A DNA stretch of 35,993 nt from a virus. Each line of letters starts with the position of its first letter. Position 1 is the first letter of the stretch. Made by a program: the position numbers and the translations under genes. The stretch lies in the IMG/VR virus record IMGVR_UViG_3300044540_000018, positions 1 to 35,993 of that record. The stretch is one strand, 5' to 3'. The notes under the pieces are model-generated. The model was not told the DNA's origin, did no database searches, and worked only from the letters and a program-made list of their open reading frames with translations. Below, piece after piece: positions 13,170 through 23,150 of the stretch.

Positions 13170-14909
13170 ATGCCTTGGAATGCAAGCAATGTACCTGATT
13201 CAGTCAAGAATAAATCGTTGCACTTGCGTACCCTGTTTAGCAAAGTTGCTAATGCTGCACTTGATAAAGAACAAACAGAAGAAGAAGCTGTATTCGCTGG
13301 TTTAGCAGCGGCACGCAATGAAGAGAATAAGAATAAACCAAAAGCTATCAAAAAGGAAGCTAACAAGCTACCTGCGCACATTCAGGCTGTACTAGATGCT
13401 CGTAAGAACGCACTAGAACGCCCTATAAGCGATTTAAATGCACAAGGTAATACCCACGTAGCCAAAGCTACTGAAAACGCCTCTACGGTCGTTTTAGAGC
13501 CTTCTAGAGAGCTTGTGGATGCTGAGTTCAACACCAAGGGACAGCTTGTCCTGAAGTTTGATAACGGTGAAAGAATCGTTACCGATGAATCAGCAATCAA
13601 AGAATACATTGAAAACCATGTAGTTGTTACGGGTAATCAAGGTAGGCAATTTCAAGCAATGAATGAACCTACTGGTTTTGAAGATAGAGTCTCTTCTGAA
13701 CTTGATTTTGATGTTTCAACTAGAACCTTTGCAGTATCTGCTGTTGAGCAATACTTCACTGTGTGGCTTAAAGGTTTTGAATACACAAAACAATCTGATT
13801 CTGTTGTACTACCTAACGTAACAGCAGAATACTTTATTTACTACGATGCTACTGATGCTGTATTAAAGCAGACTGTAGTAGCTAATGAAAGTCTCTTTAG
13901 AAATAATGCTCTTGTTGGTATTATTTATTGGAGAGCAGATACTCAAGAATATGTTTACTTTGCTGACGAACGGCATGGGATTACAATGGATGGAGCAACT
14001 CATGCTCATTTGCATTTATCCCTTGGTGCGCAGTACAGAAAAGGTCTTGCTCTTACAAATATAACAAAAGATGCTTCTGGTAGCCTAGATAGTCATAGTA
14101 CATTTGCTTGTACTGACGGTGCTATTGCTGACGAAGATATTACTATTGATATAGTCAATAACTTACCACAGCAGTTGAGTTCTGTTGCACAACTACCTGT
14201 TTACTACAGAGTAGGTTCTGGTGCTAATTGGTATAGAAAACTACCTGATAACTTTCCACTGATTCAACCCGGAGATGTAAGTGCTTATGTTGGTACTACA
14301 AGGGTTGCTTACAATCATGAGTCAGCGGGGTTTTGGTTGCTTGATGAAGTTCCAAACAATCAGTACGTATTGATTCATGTTCTAGCAACCAATGATGTTG
14401 AATACCCTGTTGTTGCTGTGTGCGGTAATACTTACCAAACCAAAGCAGATGCGAGAGAAGGTGCTAATACTGAACTTGCTAATATTACAGGACTACCTTT
14501 CGCTGAGTTTGTAAGACTTGGTACGGTAATCTACCAATCTGCTAACAGTTATTCAAACACAACAAAGACAAGAATTGTAAGTACATCTGAAGGTGCTAAT
14601 TACATTGACTACAGAAGACTGACAACCTATACACCTTTGAATTCAGGTGCTACAGGTGCTCCTGCTGAGATTCCAGCTAACGTAGTTAGAGGGTATTATA
14701 CAGAAGTAAGTACAAGTGCTTACACTCCTTTAGTTATTAACCACAACCTAGGTCTTATTAACAGAAACAGTTTCACAATAGGTGCAACTTACCTGAATCA
14801 AAGTGTTCAGATTGAAGTAGAGAGTATTGATGGTAGTTCTATACGAATAGAGACTGCTATTGATGTTCCTCTTTTGAGTATTACTATTACAGGAATGGTG
14901 GCAGTTTAA
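13170..14909 (+). CDS. Structural protein with N-terminal ChaB-like domain
   Basis: 579 residues. The ATG at 13170 is preferred over the in-frame GTG at 13164, because that GTG overlaps the Shine-Dalgarno AAAGGAG. Residues 1-55 (MPWNASNVPDSVKNKSLHLR...EEEAVFAGLAAARNEENK) match the ChaB fold pattern, which in phages is often fused to or encoded near head proteins. Residues 60-110 are low-complexity Lys/Ala-rich. The rest is beta-rich, with VYFADERHGITMDGATHAHL and a C-terminal barrel-like part (VINHNLGLINRNSFTIGA), as in virion appendage proteins. It lies between portal and fibre-like genes, so it is probably a virion component, and the next gene starts 1 nt after it. Confidence 0.65.
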   Translation: MPWNASNVPDSVKNKSLHLRTLFSKVANAALDKEQTEEEAVFAGLAAARNEENKNKPKAIKKEANKLPAHIQAVLDARKNALERPISDLNAQGNTHVAKATENASTVVLEPSRELVDAEFNTKGQLVLKFDNGERIVTDESAIKEYIENHVVVTGNQGRQFQAMNEPTGFEDRVSSELDFDVSTRTFAVSAVEQYFTVWLKGFEYTKQSDSVVLPNVTAEYFIYYDATDAVLKQTVVANESLFRNNALVGIIYWRADTQEYVYFADERHGITMDGATHAHLHLSLGAQYRKGLALTNITKDASGSLDSHSTFACTDGAIADEDITIDIVNNLPQQLSSVAQLPVYYRVGSGANWYRKLPDNFPLIQPGDVSAYVGTTRVAYNHESAGFWLLDEVPNNQYVLIHVLATNDVEYPVVAVCGNTYQTKADAREGANTELANITGLPFAEFVRLGTVIYQSANSYSNTTKTRIVSTSEGANYIDYRRLTTYTPLNSGATGAPAEIPANVVRGYYTEVSTSAYTPLVINHNLGLINRNSFTIGATYLNQSVQIEVESIDGSSIRIETAIDVPLLSITITGMVAV

Positions 14910-14910
14910 T

Positions 14911-15282
14911 ATGGCTCAGAAAAGATTCCTAAGTTCCATTGAATTGCCTGAAGTCACTGATTTGGATTCAAACCCTATCGGTGGCTTTAAGCGCCTATAT
15001 GCAAGTGCTGATAGGTTGCAAGTTAAAGATTCAACAGGTGCAGAGAAAAGTATTTGGTTTGAAGACAAGTTCTCAAGTGCCAATGAAAGCAATCCTGTAT
15101 ATACCTATACTCTTGGTGATATTACTCGCATTGACTACGCATCTGGAAATTACAAGTTGTTTACTTATTCTTCAGGTAATCTAACTCAATTAGACTTCGT
15201 AAAAGGTTCTGTAACTTACAGAAAAACATTTATTTACGATACTAACTCAAACCTAACATCAATTGTGTATTCAGTTTTGTGA
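14911..15282 (+). CDS. Small virion-associated protein, 123 aa
   Basis: Starts one base after the preceding stop, so it is translationally coupled. The segment GGFKRLYASADRLQVKDSTG is of a type seen in phage tail or head appendage proteins. The second half has YD-like beta repeats (ITRIDYASGNYKLFTYSSGN, then YRKTFIYDTNSNLTSIVYS). Probably a small fibre or adaptor component. No enzyme motif. Confidence 0.55.
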   Translation: MAQKRFLSSIELPEVTDLDSNPIGGFKRLYASADRLQVKDSTGAEKSIWFEDKFSSANESNPVYTYTLGDITRIDYASGNYKLFTYSSGNLTQLDFVKGSVTYRKTFIYDTNSNLTSIVYSVL

Positions 15283-15364
15283 TAACTTGTACCTGTCAAG
15301 ACTCTGAAGTATTTAGAATAATTTACTAATCATCTTTGATGCTTTTAGAATATAGAAGGATAAT

Positions 15365-18300
15365 ATGACAGCTTACGTATTGACTGGGAATTGCAATATA
15401 AGAGAACTTGGTACTCTGAACCCATCTGGTTCTGCTACGGCAAGAACTGGTGGTGATACTGTAGATACAAACGGTTTTAACTTCACAATTGACCAAGATA
15501 CTCGTTATGGTCTTACTGGTACAACTTCAACAAGTTTTGGTAACATCACAATTAACGCATCTAAGGGTGGTAACGTAACCATTGATGGTCGGTATGTTAG
15601 ATTGATTCCATTCAACACAGGTTCTGGTACTATCACTGCTGGTACTTTGATTACTGTAGGTTCAGCAACAGCTAAGGTTATTGGACTTTATTCCTCATTG
15701 ACTACAGCACCTGTGCTAACGGGCGTTGCTACAGGCTACTTGAAAGTAACTGAGTGGAATGGAGTTGATTTCCCAACTTCGGGTAGTTATACACAAGCTG
15801 GTTACACTTTTACTATTACAGGTGCATCTACCCCCGGATGGATTGAAGTGGTTGGGGATGAAGCTGGTACGATCAACGCAAACCGCCTAGGTACACTTTC
15901 TGTACTTGGAGCGTGGTATGAGTTTCTTGGTGCAACAACAACTGGTACGAGAACCTCTACTTATCAGATTCCTACCAACGGTTCTTTGACGTATGTACCG
16001 GGTGTATGGGTTCAATCAGCTTCGGCTACTATCACAGCAGCCACAGCAGCCGCTGGGAGTATCACCTATACATCATCAGGTCATGGTTTTAACGTAGGAC
16101 AAGAGGTTAGTATTACTGGTGCTTCTCCTGCTGGTTATAACGTCATTGATGCAGTAATTACTTCTAAAACAACTAATACTTTTACAATAACAGCAACTGA
16201 CCCCGGTGCATGGGTATCTGGTGGTTCAGCATCTGTTTACGAATTTTATCCAAACGCAGGTTCCCGTCCAGCCTTGGTAGCCAACATCCAGACTGATTCG
16301 TTGCGAGGCAAATGGTGCTGGATTACAACTGCAGGTTTGGTTTACTTTGGTTCGGATGGTACTAACTCAACAGGTGGTTATATTGTTCCAGCAGGACGTA
16401 AACTAAGAGTACCTAACGTATTCCTTCAGAACTGCACAACTGCTGCACGTACCGCAAACGTCCTACCAAACGCTACTTTAGCAACACGATACGACTTCAC
16501 TACAACAGGTGGTGGAGCTATTGTTATGAATAAAGTATCATCTTCTTGGTATATGAGCTTTGCTCAGGCTTTCTCTGTTGATTGTAAATACGTTTCAACT
16601 TTTGAATCTATTGCAATTTCCGAAACAGCTTCCCCTATCGTATTCTGGGATGTAGGTGTAGGTCAAACAGGTACAGCCAACACTCAGATTGCCCTTAACT
16701 TTAACTTGATGTTCGCTGGTGGAACAGTTCGCAACTGCACCATGAGTCGAATTGCTCAGGCAGCTTCTGGTGCTTATATTGAAAGTTGGGCTGACTGCGC
16801 AGGGTTTACAGTAACAAATCATAAATCACTTTCACTGACTAAAGCAGCTAACGCTACAACAGGTTCAGCGACAATGACTCGACTCATTGGTTGCACTTTT
16901 GAAAATTGCGTAGCAGGTGGTGGTAGATATTTCCTTATTGGGTGTGACAGCACTGTATTTACGAATACGGTCTATTACGATAACATAGCGGCAACAACTG
17001 GTACTGCTATTCCTATGTATGTATGGGAATTTGGTACTGCTGCTAGTTACAACATGAAGTTTGATGGACTGAGTTTCGGTGGTTTGTCATTGGTGCAACC
17101 TTATTCTGGAGTTCTAAACATCGGTGTTGCAGGTTGTAACAACATCAAGCTGCGCAACCTCGGAACCGCCGCCGCACCCATGGACATGGGTGGCCCAATG
17201 GTGGATGCCACATGGACAAGAGCAACCACTGTTACTACAGTGACTAAAGTAGCACACGGATTAAAGACAGGTGATATTATTGCAGTTAATATGTGCTCTG
17301 ACGTTGCTCCAAAGGCTGTCACCACAACCACGGCAACCCTGTGGACTATTGCATCGGCACCTACTGCTGATACCTTTACAGTTACGGTCACTAACGCTGG
17401 TCAAACAACAGGTCAGAATTTAAGATACTACCCTACGATGGCAGGTGTACTTGTTAACTTTGTAGCTGCTGCTGCTGCTAATGGAGTTTACATTCAACGT
17501 TGCTATACACCCAACCTAAGAACAGGTGTTATTTCAGGTGCAGATAACTCATCTAAAAACATCTATCTTGAAGATGTATGGGGTACTGAATGGGGTGTTC
17601 AATTAAACCCACTGCTTAACTGCTTCGTTAGACAACTACAAAGTACACCAGCATTGACAGCGCAGACTTCTGTGTACGGTACGCACTTCATGGATTACTA
17701 CACCACGGCACAACCAGCATCTACAAGTGCTGTAAGTTGGAGCAGATCAACAACAACTTGTACCGTAACAAGCAACAACCACGGTTTGCGTGTAGGCGAT
17801 CAGGTGCTTGTAACAGTAACCAGTGATGCCGCTGCTGTTGTTCTTGGTGTAAAAACCTTAACACAGATTACAGCTGTTGCTACTCCTGTTAACGTAGGAA
17901 ATACGTTTCAATTTACTTGCCTGAACGCAGGTGCTGCAAGTGGTACTTTGACATTCACACCTATCAATGCTCGTGTAGCAATTCAGATGAATGAAGCTAC
18001 TGCTGAAACATCGAATCAGGTGGTTCTATCAGGAGGTGCAGCGTTTACTTCTGCTGGCTCTTTATACATGCCTACGGTTGGTCAGTATGCTATTTTTACA
18101 GCAGATAAAAACATCAAGGGACATGGTTCTTTCCCAAATGCAACCCCTGTAATGGCTGGTGGTACACTTGGTAACTATAACATAACTTATAGTCTTGATG
18201 GTGGTACAACATATAGAAACTTGTACTATCCAAGAGCAGGTGGCGGTGGGGCTAGTGCAAGCACTACAGTAACAATGACCTCTACCACAGGGGTTGCTGT

Positions 18301-18853
18301 TGATGATTATGTGTGGGGTACTGGTATTGCACCAATGGCTAAAGTTGTTAGTATTACTAATGCAACAACGATTGTTGTTAATATAGCAAACACAGGCACT
18401 GTATCTGGCGTTCTTAACTTTGCTCACCTCCCTGCTGAAACTATTGCAAGTTCTAGTAATGGTTTTCCGTTGAAAGTAAAGATTGAAACAGCCACAGCTA
18501 ACACTACACCAATCACAAGTTTTTATTTCCTAACAAATGCAAATACTACTGATAGATCAGCGGTGTATGCGCTTGATACGAATACTTTAACATTTACTGA
18601 TTTAATTCCGGGTTCAGAAGTGAGGGCTTATACAGGTTCTCAGTATGACCCATTAAGTGCTGTTGAAATTGGTGGTACAGAGTCTTCTGGCACTTCTTTT
18701 GCATTTCAGCACTCCAGCGGTGGTGTTTCTGGTTATGTCCAAATCATAACAAATGATTCGTTGCCTATTACATTACCAATAACTTACTTAGCTGCTGACC
18801 AATCAATCCCGATTCAGCAATCAATAGACAGGCAGTATAGCAACCCTGTTTAA
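15365..18853 (+). CDS. Large fibre or adhesin protein, 1162 aa
   Basis: A long Thr/Ser/Ala/Gly-rich beta protein. The ATG has AGAAGGATAAT upstream. Ig-like modules of about 60-75 residues occur three times, marked by the pattern HG(F/L)xxG(Q/D)xVxVT...T.NTFTxT, at about nt 16028-16240, 17208-17420 and 17734-17955. A fourth, different module at 18241-18430 (VDDYVWGTGIAPMAKVVSI...NTGTVSG) also occurs in the next gene. The stretch between 16270 and 17200 may be a beta-helix receptor-binding part. The C-terminus is SIDRQYSNPV, shared with the next protein. It sits within the head module, so it may be a head fibre rather than a tail fibre. Confidence 0.7.
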   Translation: MTAYVLTGNCNIRELGTLNPSGSATARTGGDTVDTNGFNFTIDQDTRYGLTGTTSTSFGNITINASKGGNVTIDGRYVRLIPFNTGSGTITAGTLITVGSATAKVIGLYSSLTTAPVLTGVATGYLKVTEWNGVDFPTSGSYTQAGYTFTITGASTPGWIEVVGDEAGTINANRLGTLSVLGAWYEFLGATTTGTRTSTYQIPTNGSLTYVPGVWVQSASATITAATAAAGSITYTSSGHGFNVGQEVSITGASPAGYNVIDAVITSKTTNTFTITATDPGAWVSGGSASVYEFYPNAGSRPALVANIQTDSLRGKWCWITTAGLVYFGSDGTNSTGGYIVPAGRKLRVPNVFLQNCTTAARTANVLPNATLATRYDFTTTGGGAIVMNKVSSSWYMSFAQAFSVDCKYVSTFESIAISETASPIVFWDVGVGQTGTANTQIALNFNLMFAGGTVRNCTMSRIAQAASGAYIESWADCAGFTVTNHKSLSLTKAANATTGSATMTRLIGCTFENCVAGGGRYFLIGCDSTVFTNTVYYDNIAATTGTAIPMYVWEFGTAASYNMKFDGLSFGGLSLVQPYSGVLNIGVAGCNNIKLRNLGTAAAPMDMGGPMVDATWTRATTVTTVTKVAHGLKTGDIIAVNMCSDVAPKAVTTTTATLWTIASAPTADTFTVTVTNAGQTTGQNLRYYPTMAGVLVNFVAAAAANGVYIQRCYTPNLRTGVISGADNSSKNIYLEDVWGTEWGVQLNPLLNCFVRQLQSTPALTAQTSVYGTHFMDYYTTAQPASTSAVSWSRSTTTCTVTSNNHGLRVGDQVLVTVTSDAAAVVLGVKTLTQITAVATPVNVGNTFQFTCLNAGAASGTLTFTPINARVAIQMNEATAETSNQVVLSGGAAFTSAGSLYMPTVGQYAIFTADKNIKGHGSFPNATPVMAGGTLGNYNITYSLDGGTTYRNLYYPRAGGGGASASTTVTMTSTTGVAVDDYVWGTGIAPMAKVVSITNATTIVVNIANTGTVSGVLNFAHLPAETIASSSNGFPLKVKIETATANTTPITSFYFLTNANTTDRSAVYALDTNTLTFTDLIPGSEVRAYTGSQYDPLSAVEIGGTESSGTSFAFQHSSGGVSGYVQIITNDSLPITLPITYLAADQSIPIQQSIDRQYSNPV

Positions 18854-18881
18854 TATACCATAAACTTGACAAGGAACAAAA

Positions 18882-20930
18882 ATGGCAATTTCTCTAGGTG
18901 GTTTGCTGCAAGACCCAGATAGTCTCTCATACGAGTTGGCTACATACACAGCTACTACGACAAAAGAACTGGTACTAGACACTACGAACAAAATCATTAA
19001 GATTACCCGAGTAGGTAATTTGACTGCCGACGGTGTAACTTTGAAGTGTCTGTATTCTAAGTTGAAAGAACTTTGGAAATCAGATGCTACTCTGATTAAG
19101 TTTCCATTCGCAATGACTCCTATTACGGATGAACAGTTTGAATTTACAAACGGGTGGAGACTAGATACCACAGTAAACCCAACTACCAAGATTACTCATG
19201 CAGGTACTAACTCTGGTACTTCGGGCACTAAAGTAATCACTACAACTGGTAACTTCAATACGTCCAATATTGTCCCAGGTCTTTATATCAGCGGCACTGG
19301 TGTTGGTACTAATGCTAAGGTTGTTTCGGTTGATTCCAACACTCAAATTACCGTAGATGTTAATAACTCAGGTACTGTATCTGGTTCTTTGACGTTCTGG
19401 GGTGATGTTGATTATACTTATAACCTTATCCGTACAGGTGGTTGGGCGCTCAAGAGTACAGCCGGTGTAACTCAAGAAGAATGGATTTGCGCTATTTCTC
19501 TGGGTGAACTTGGTGCTGAAAAGACTACTAAGACTCTTACATTGACTTCCGCAAGTACAGCAAGTAGCACTATCACTGTAGCCTCAACTGCTGGTTTGGT
19601 TGCTGGTTCTTTCGTAACTGGTGCAAGTATTCCTCTTGGTACTACTATTTCTAGTATTACCAACGGTACTCAGTTTGTAATCAGTAAAACTATTACCTTG
19701 GCTTCTGGTGCTATTGTCACTGTACGTCCAAAGGATAAGGTTTACTACCAGATTGGAACTACAACTTCCACCCCTATCGCATGTGCATTAACTGGTCAAG
19801 TCAACCAAGCTATTAAGACCTATGGTGATGCATCTAACGGCAACTTTGACTACCGTGGTGCTGGCTCTACTTTGCGTTTCTTCGTTCGTGAACAAGGTTG
19901 GACATACGGCAAGCAGTCCAAGGCAGACATTGGTGTTACAACCACCACTTATCAAGCCTATCGTTTCCCTGTTTCTAACGCTTCTGACGCTCTGAAGATT
20001 ACTCATGCTGACTCAGCGATTGATACTTCTAATGCTGCCAACGGTTTGGCTAACCAATCCCCTTATAGCAACATGAGCATTACTTGGTATGCTGCACCTC
20101 AAGCTAGAACTATCGGTGGTTCTTCACGTAACTTCTCAGTTATCATTGATGCCGATACAACTGTAGCATCTACTGCATCTGGTGCAGCCACTGCTGAACA
20201 AGTTTACGAATTCGTGCAATGGTCTTTGCGTCGTGGCACTGGTATTGACATTGACCAAGGGGCTTCTGCTAAAGTTGGTGCAATTACTCGTGATTTGCTG
20301 ACATTCGTTGGTGATACCTTGTACACAATCTATGATGCGACCGATGGTGGTGTGTACATTGATAGCTTCAATAGTACCGATACTAACCGTTTGGTGTTTG
20401 CAGATGACACCAACACAAACCGTACATTCCCGTACACCGCAGCAGGTACTTTGAGTTTCAATACTAACTTGCAGACCGACGGAGCAAATGCTGTTTATCG
20501 CTTGTTCTATAAGCAGATTAACCCAAGTACATCCAGTGCATTCGGTACTGCAAACGCTGTGTTGGTGAATAAGGCTGATAACACAACCCCTGTTTCCGGT
20601 ACTGTAACCGGAGCCTCTGTTGGTTTTGACTTTGATTACGATGGTAACACTCAATGCGCATGGGCTGCTTCTCGTACCTATGCAATCGGTGATTTCTACC
20701 GTAATGGCACTACTTGGTACAAGGTAAACACTGGTTACACTTCTGGCGGTACTTTCGGTGCTACAGATACAACCAACAGTTCAGTTGTCTCTGGCCCTGA
20801 TGTTATCCTAGTTGCTATTGGTTTGAGTAACTCACAGCACGTACTATCTGAAGGTGTAATTGCTCGTTCAATTTCAAACTCAATCAGCGCAGTTGCATCA
20901 CTTGAGCGTTCTTACTCTAATCCAGCCTAA
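18882..20930 (+). CDS. Fibre-like structural protein, 682 aa
   Basis: The start has AAGGAACAAAA before ATG. Residues 1-90 are an N-terminal domain (DPDSLSYELATYTATTTKEL). Two inserted beta modules follow, at about nt 19200-19390 and 19530-19735. The first is homologous to the module at 18241-18430 of the preceding gene (AKVVSVDSNTQITVDVNNSGTVSGSLTF). A long beta-rich region contains IRTGGW and TYRLFYKQIN-like strands (AVYRLFYKQINP). The last residues SLERSYSNPA match the C-terminus of the upstream fibre. Probably a virion surface or neck appendage protein. Exact location unknown. Confidence 0.65.
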   Translation: MAISLGGLLQDPDSLSYELATYTATTTKELVLDTTNKIIKITRVGNLTADGVTLKCLYSKLKELWKSDATLIKFPFAMTPITDEQFEFTNGWRLDTTVNPTTKITHAGTNSGTSGTKVITTTGNFNTSNIVPGLYISGTGVGTNAKVVSVDSNTQITVDVNNSGTVSGSLTFWGDVDYTYNLIRTGGWALKSTAGVTQEEWICAISLGELGAEKTTKTLTLTSASTASSTITVASTAGLVAGSFVTGASIPLGTTISSITNGTQFVISKTITLASGAIVTVRPKDKVYYQIGTTTSTPIACALTGQVNQAIKTYGDASNGNFDYRGAGSTLRFFVREQGWTYGKQSKADIGVTTTTYQAYRFPVSNASDALKITHADSAIDTSNAANGLANQSPYSNMSITWYAAPQARTIGGSSRNFSVIIDADTTVASTASGAATAEQVYEFVQWSLRRGTGIDIDQGASAKVGAITRDLLTFVGDTLYTIYDATDGGVYIDSFNSTDTNRLVFADDTNTNRTFPYTAAGTLSFNTNLQTDGANAVYRLFYKQINPSTSSAFGTANAVLVNKADNTTPVSGTVTGASVGFDFDYDGNTQCAWAASRTYAIGDFYRNGTTWYKVNTGYTSGGTFGATDTTNSSVVSGPDVILVAIGLSNSQHVLSEGVIARSISNSISAVASLERSYSNPA

Positions 20931-20942
20931 TTGAGTTGATAT

Positions 20943-20994
20943 AGTTGTTGCTATTTATTTTTAGTATGATATACTTTATTTATTAGCAACAACT
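20943..20994 (+). promoter_or_regulatory. Promoter flanked by 11-bp inverted repeat
   Basis: AGTTGTTGCTA (20943-20953) and TAGCAACAACT (20984-20994) are perfect inverted repeats. Between them are -35 TTGCTA (20948-20953, inside the left arm), 16 bp and -10 TATACT (20970-20975). It could be an operator pair, or a hairpin in read-through RNA. Confidence 0.6.
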
Positions 20995-21011
20995 TTCAAT
21001 AGAAAGGTATT

Positions 21012-21302
21012 ATGCAAGACGTAATCAATTTTACACCAGAACAAATCAACTCCCTACCTCGTGGTGAAGTAAGATACACTCTGTTTAGACTTAGAGCTGG
21101 AAATCCAGAGCAGAGTCATTACCAGATTCTGAATCATTTTATTCCTCGATTAAACCGATACAATCTAGCTATTTCAGAGTTTTCTGAAACTTGGGATATT
21201 TCCAAGACAGGCAATACCGATATTGTATCTGGGCACGTTGTTCATTTGTTTAAAGAAGAAGCTAAGTCTTTGTTCAATGAAGACGGTACACTAAAGGAAT
21301 AA
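21012..21302 (+). CDS. Hypothetical protein, 96 aa
   Basis: First gene after the repeat-flanked promoter, with GAAAGG upstream of ATG. Compact mixed helical protein (FTPEQINSLPRGEVRYTLFRLRAG...HVVHLFKEEAKSLF). No family recognised. It ends 3 nt before the next start, in a run of virion genes, so it may be a small structural or assembly factor. Confidence 0.6.
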   Translation: MQDVINFTPEQINSLPRGEVRYTLFRLRAGNPEQSHYQILNHFIPRLNRYNLAISEFSETWDISKTGNTDIVSGHVVHLFKEEAKSLFNEDGTLKE

Positions 21303-21305
21303 TCA

Positions 21306-22658
21306 ATGGCATACGTACGAGTTCCTCCAGACGGAGCAGGTAAAAAGGTATATAGTAGAACACAAACAGTTGGTGCTGACTCTGTAGAAACTCAAGTAAT
21401 GCACTTGGCTGATAGTAACACACCTACTCAACTTCTTGCTGTAGATGGCAGAGGTGCAGCCTCTGTTCGATTTGCAGAAGGTCAACCTATTATGGGTGGC
21501 TTTGGTTCTTTGAAAACAACTCACGAACATCCTTTGGGTGTTTATGAATCATCTCTTGACACTTACAGTTCGTTGTTTACAGTAACAACTGCAACTGGTG
21601 GTGCATTGACTTATGATGCTGTTGGTTCTAGCGAGGTGCTGTCAACAACATCTGCTTCTGGTAGTTCTGTAAAACTAACAACCAATCGCTATCATTACTA
21701 CCTTCCTGGTAGTGCAAATCTCTATAAGATGACTATTTCTTGCGGAGATACAGGTAAAGCAAATAACGTAAGACGATGGGGGGCCTTTGATACAAACGAT
21801 GGGGCATTCTTCTGCTTGCATAATACAAACCTTCAAGTTGTATTGCGTAATAGCACATCTGGTTCTGTTGTTGAAACAGCAGTGAATCAAGCTAACTGGA
21901 ACGTGGATAAACTAGACGGTACAGGCTTGTCTGGGCACGTTCTTGATATTACAAAAATCAACGTATGGTGGTTGGACTATCAATGGCTTGGTGCAGGTCG
22001 TTGTAGATTTGGTATCTACCTACCAGACGGTACTCGTTTGGTTTGTCACGAGTTTAAGAACGCTGGTGCTAACACCCTTCCGTTCATGCGTACAGGTACA
22101 CTACCTATCAGTACAGAAAATACCAACACAGGTATTACAGGTTCTACTTCAGAATTGCGCACGGTATGCTTGTCGGCATATACAGAAGGCAACTTTCAGG
22201 ACTACGCCTATTGGCGTTTTGCTGATATTGATGCAAATAACGTTAGTGCAGTTACTAATACTCCTCTTGCTAATATCAGAGCAGTCGCTACGGTTAATTC
22301 AAAACATAACTCAGTTATTATTTACCCAGAGACATTGAATGTTTATTGCAATGAACCTGTTGCAATTACCCTCTGGCAAGCTACTTCTGTAACAGGCGGG
22401 ACATGGACTTCCTTGGCTAGTATCGGTGAAGTTAACTATGGTGGTACTGTCAGTACAACTGGCTCACAGAAGTTCAAGACATTGTACTTCCCTGCTGGTG
22501 CTACAAGTATAGACCTTGATAAGTTCTTTGAGAAGAATGACGAAGGTATCTTGATGAACGCAGATGGTACTTATGAAGTATGGTCTGTTCTGGCTACTAG
22601 ACTAACAGCTAATGCGACAACTGTATCTATGAACATTGGCTACAAGGAGTTGTGGTAA
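21306..22658 (+). CDS. Virion structural protein, lectin-like beta domain
   Basis: 450 residues. The central part contains RRWGAFDTNDGAFFCL, a repeated V-x-R-N-S-T-S-G-type strand, WNVDKLDGTGLSGHVLDITK, and WLDYQWLGAGRCRFGIYL. I know this set of motifs from virion proteins of large phages, where a concanavalin-like beta sandwich is suspected. The N-terminal 80 residues (DGAGKKVYSRTQTVGADSVETQ) act as an attachment region. It is encoded just before a tail-type protein with which it overlaps by 1 nt. Probably displayed on the particle. Role in adsorption not shown. Confidence 0.65.
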   Translation: MAYVRVPPDGAGKKVYSRTQTVGADSVETQVMHLADSNTPTQLLAVDGRGAASVRFAEGQPIMGGFGSLKTTHEHPLGVYESSLDTYSSLFTVTTATGGALTYDAVGSSEVLSTTSASGSSVKLTTNRYHYYLPGSANLYKMTISCGDTGKANNVRRWGAFDTNDGAFFCLHNTNLQVVLRNSTSGSVVETAVNQANWNVDKLDGTGLSGHVLDITKINVWWLDYQWLGAGRCRFGIYLPDGTRLVCHEFKNAGANTLPFMRTGTLPISTENTNTGITGSTSELRTVCLSAYTEGNFQDYAYWRFADIDANNVSAVTNTPLANIRAVATVNSKHNSVIIYPETLNVYCNEPVAITLWQATSVTGGTWTSLASIGEVNYGGTVSTTGSQKFKTLYFPAGATSIDLDKFFEKNDEGILMNADGTYEVWSVLATRLTANATTVSMNIGYKELW

Positions 22659-23134
22659 TGCTAATGCTTTGGTCAGCCTATGGCGACCAATGGAGTAATA
22701 ATCATAAAGTAAACTTCGATGGTGTTAATAAGTTGATAACCATATCACCCTATGTTAGCACCATTGACGTTAAAGTAGATTTGTATAGCGCAATGAAGGA
22801 ATGGTTGCAGTTGTATGACAACGCTAAGTTCCTTCCTGCTATTCGTACTATCGGTGGCGACCCTGTGGGTTTAGGTAAATACGCAGGTGACATTTACTTT
22901 TTGATTAACGGTTGGCAAGTTGTAATTGACCATTACATTGAAATTCAAGGTACTTTGTATAATGACTCAGGAGCTAGTCCTTACATTATTCAACCCGGTG
23001 GTGGTGTTGTTGCTACTGTATCTAACCTCGCTTACTCTATTGAAAGCGCAACAGGTGGATTAACACCTGAACAAGAAATACAATTAGACAAGATTCTGAA
23101 AGCAGTAAAGACAGCGATTGCTTTGTCTGCCTAA
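22658..23134 (+). CDS. Structural protein of the NGW/GGDP type
   Basis: About 158 residues from the ATG at 22658, which overlaps the previous stop by one base. AAGGAG lies 9 nt upstream, while an in-frame GTG at 22652 is less likely. Motifs VNFDGVNKLITI, VDLYSAMKEWLQL, RTIGGDPVGLGKYAGDIYFLINGW and a C-terminal helix PEQEIQLDKILKAV match a conserved small phage virion protein family whose exact place in the particle I cannot state. It closes the fibre group. Confidence 0.6.
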   Translation: MLMLWSAYGDQWSNNHKVNFDGVNKLITISPYVSTIDVKVDLYSAMKEWLQLYDNAKFLPAIRTIGGDPVGLGKYAGDIYFLINGWQVVIDHYIEIQGTLYNDSGASPYIIQPGGGVVATVSNLAYSIESATGGLTPEQEIQLDKILKAVKTAIALSA

Positions 23135-23150
23135 TAACTTATAGTTGTTA

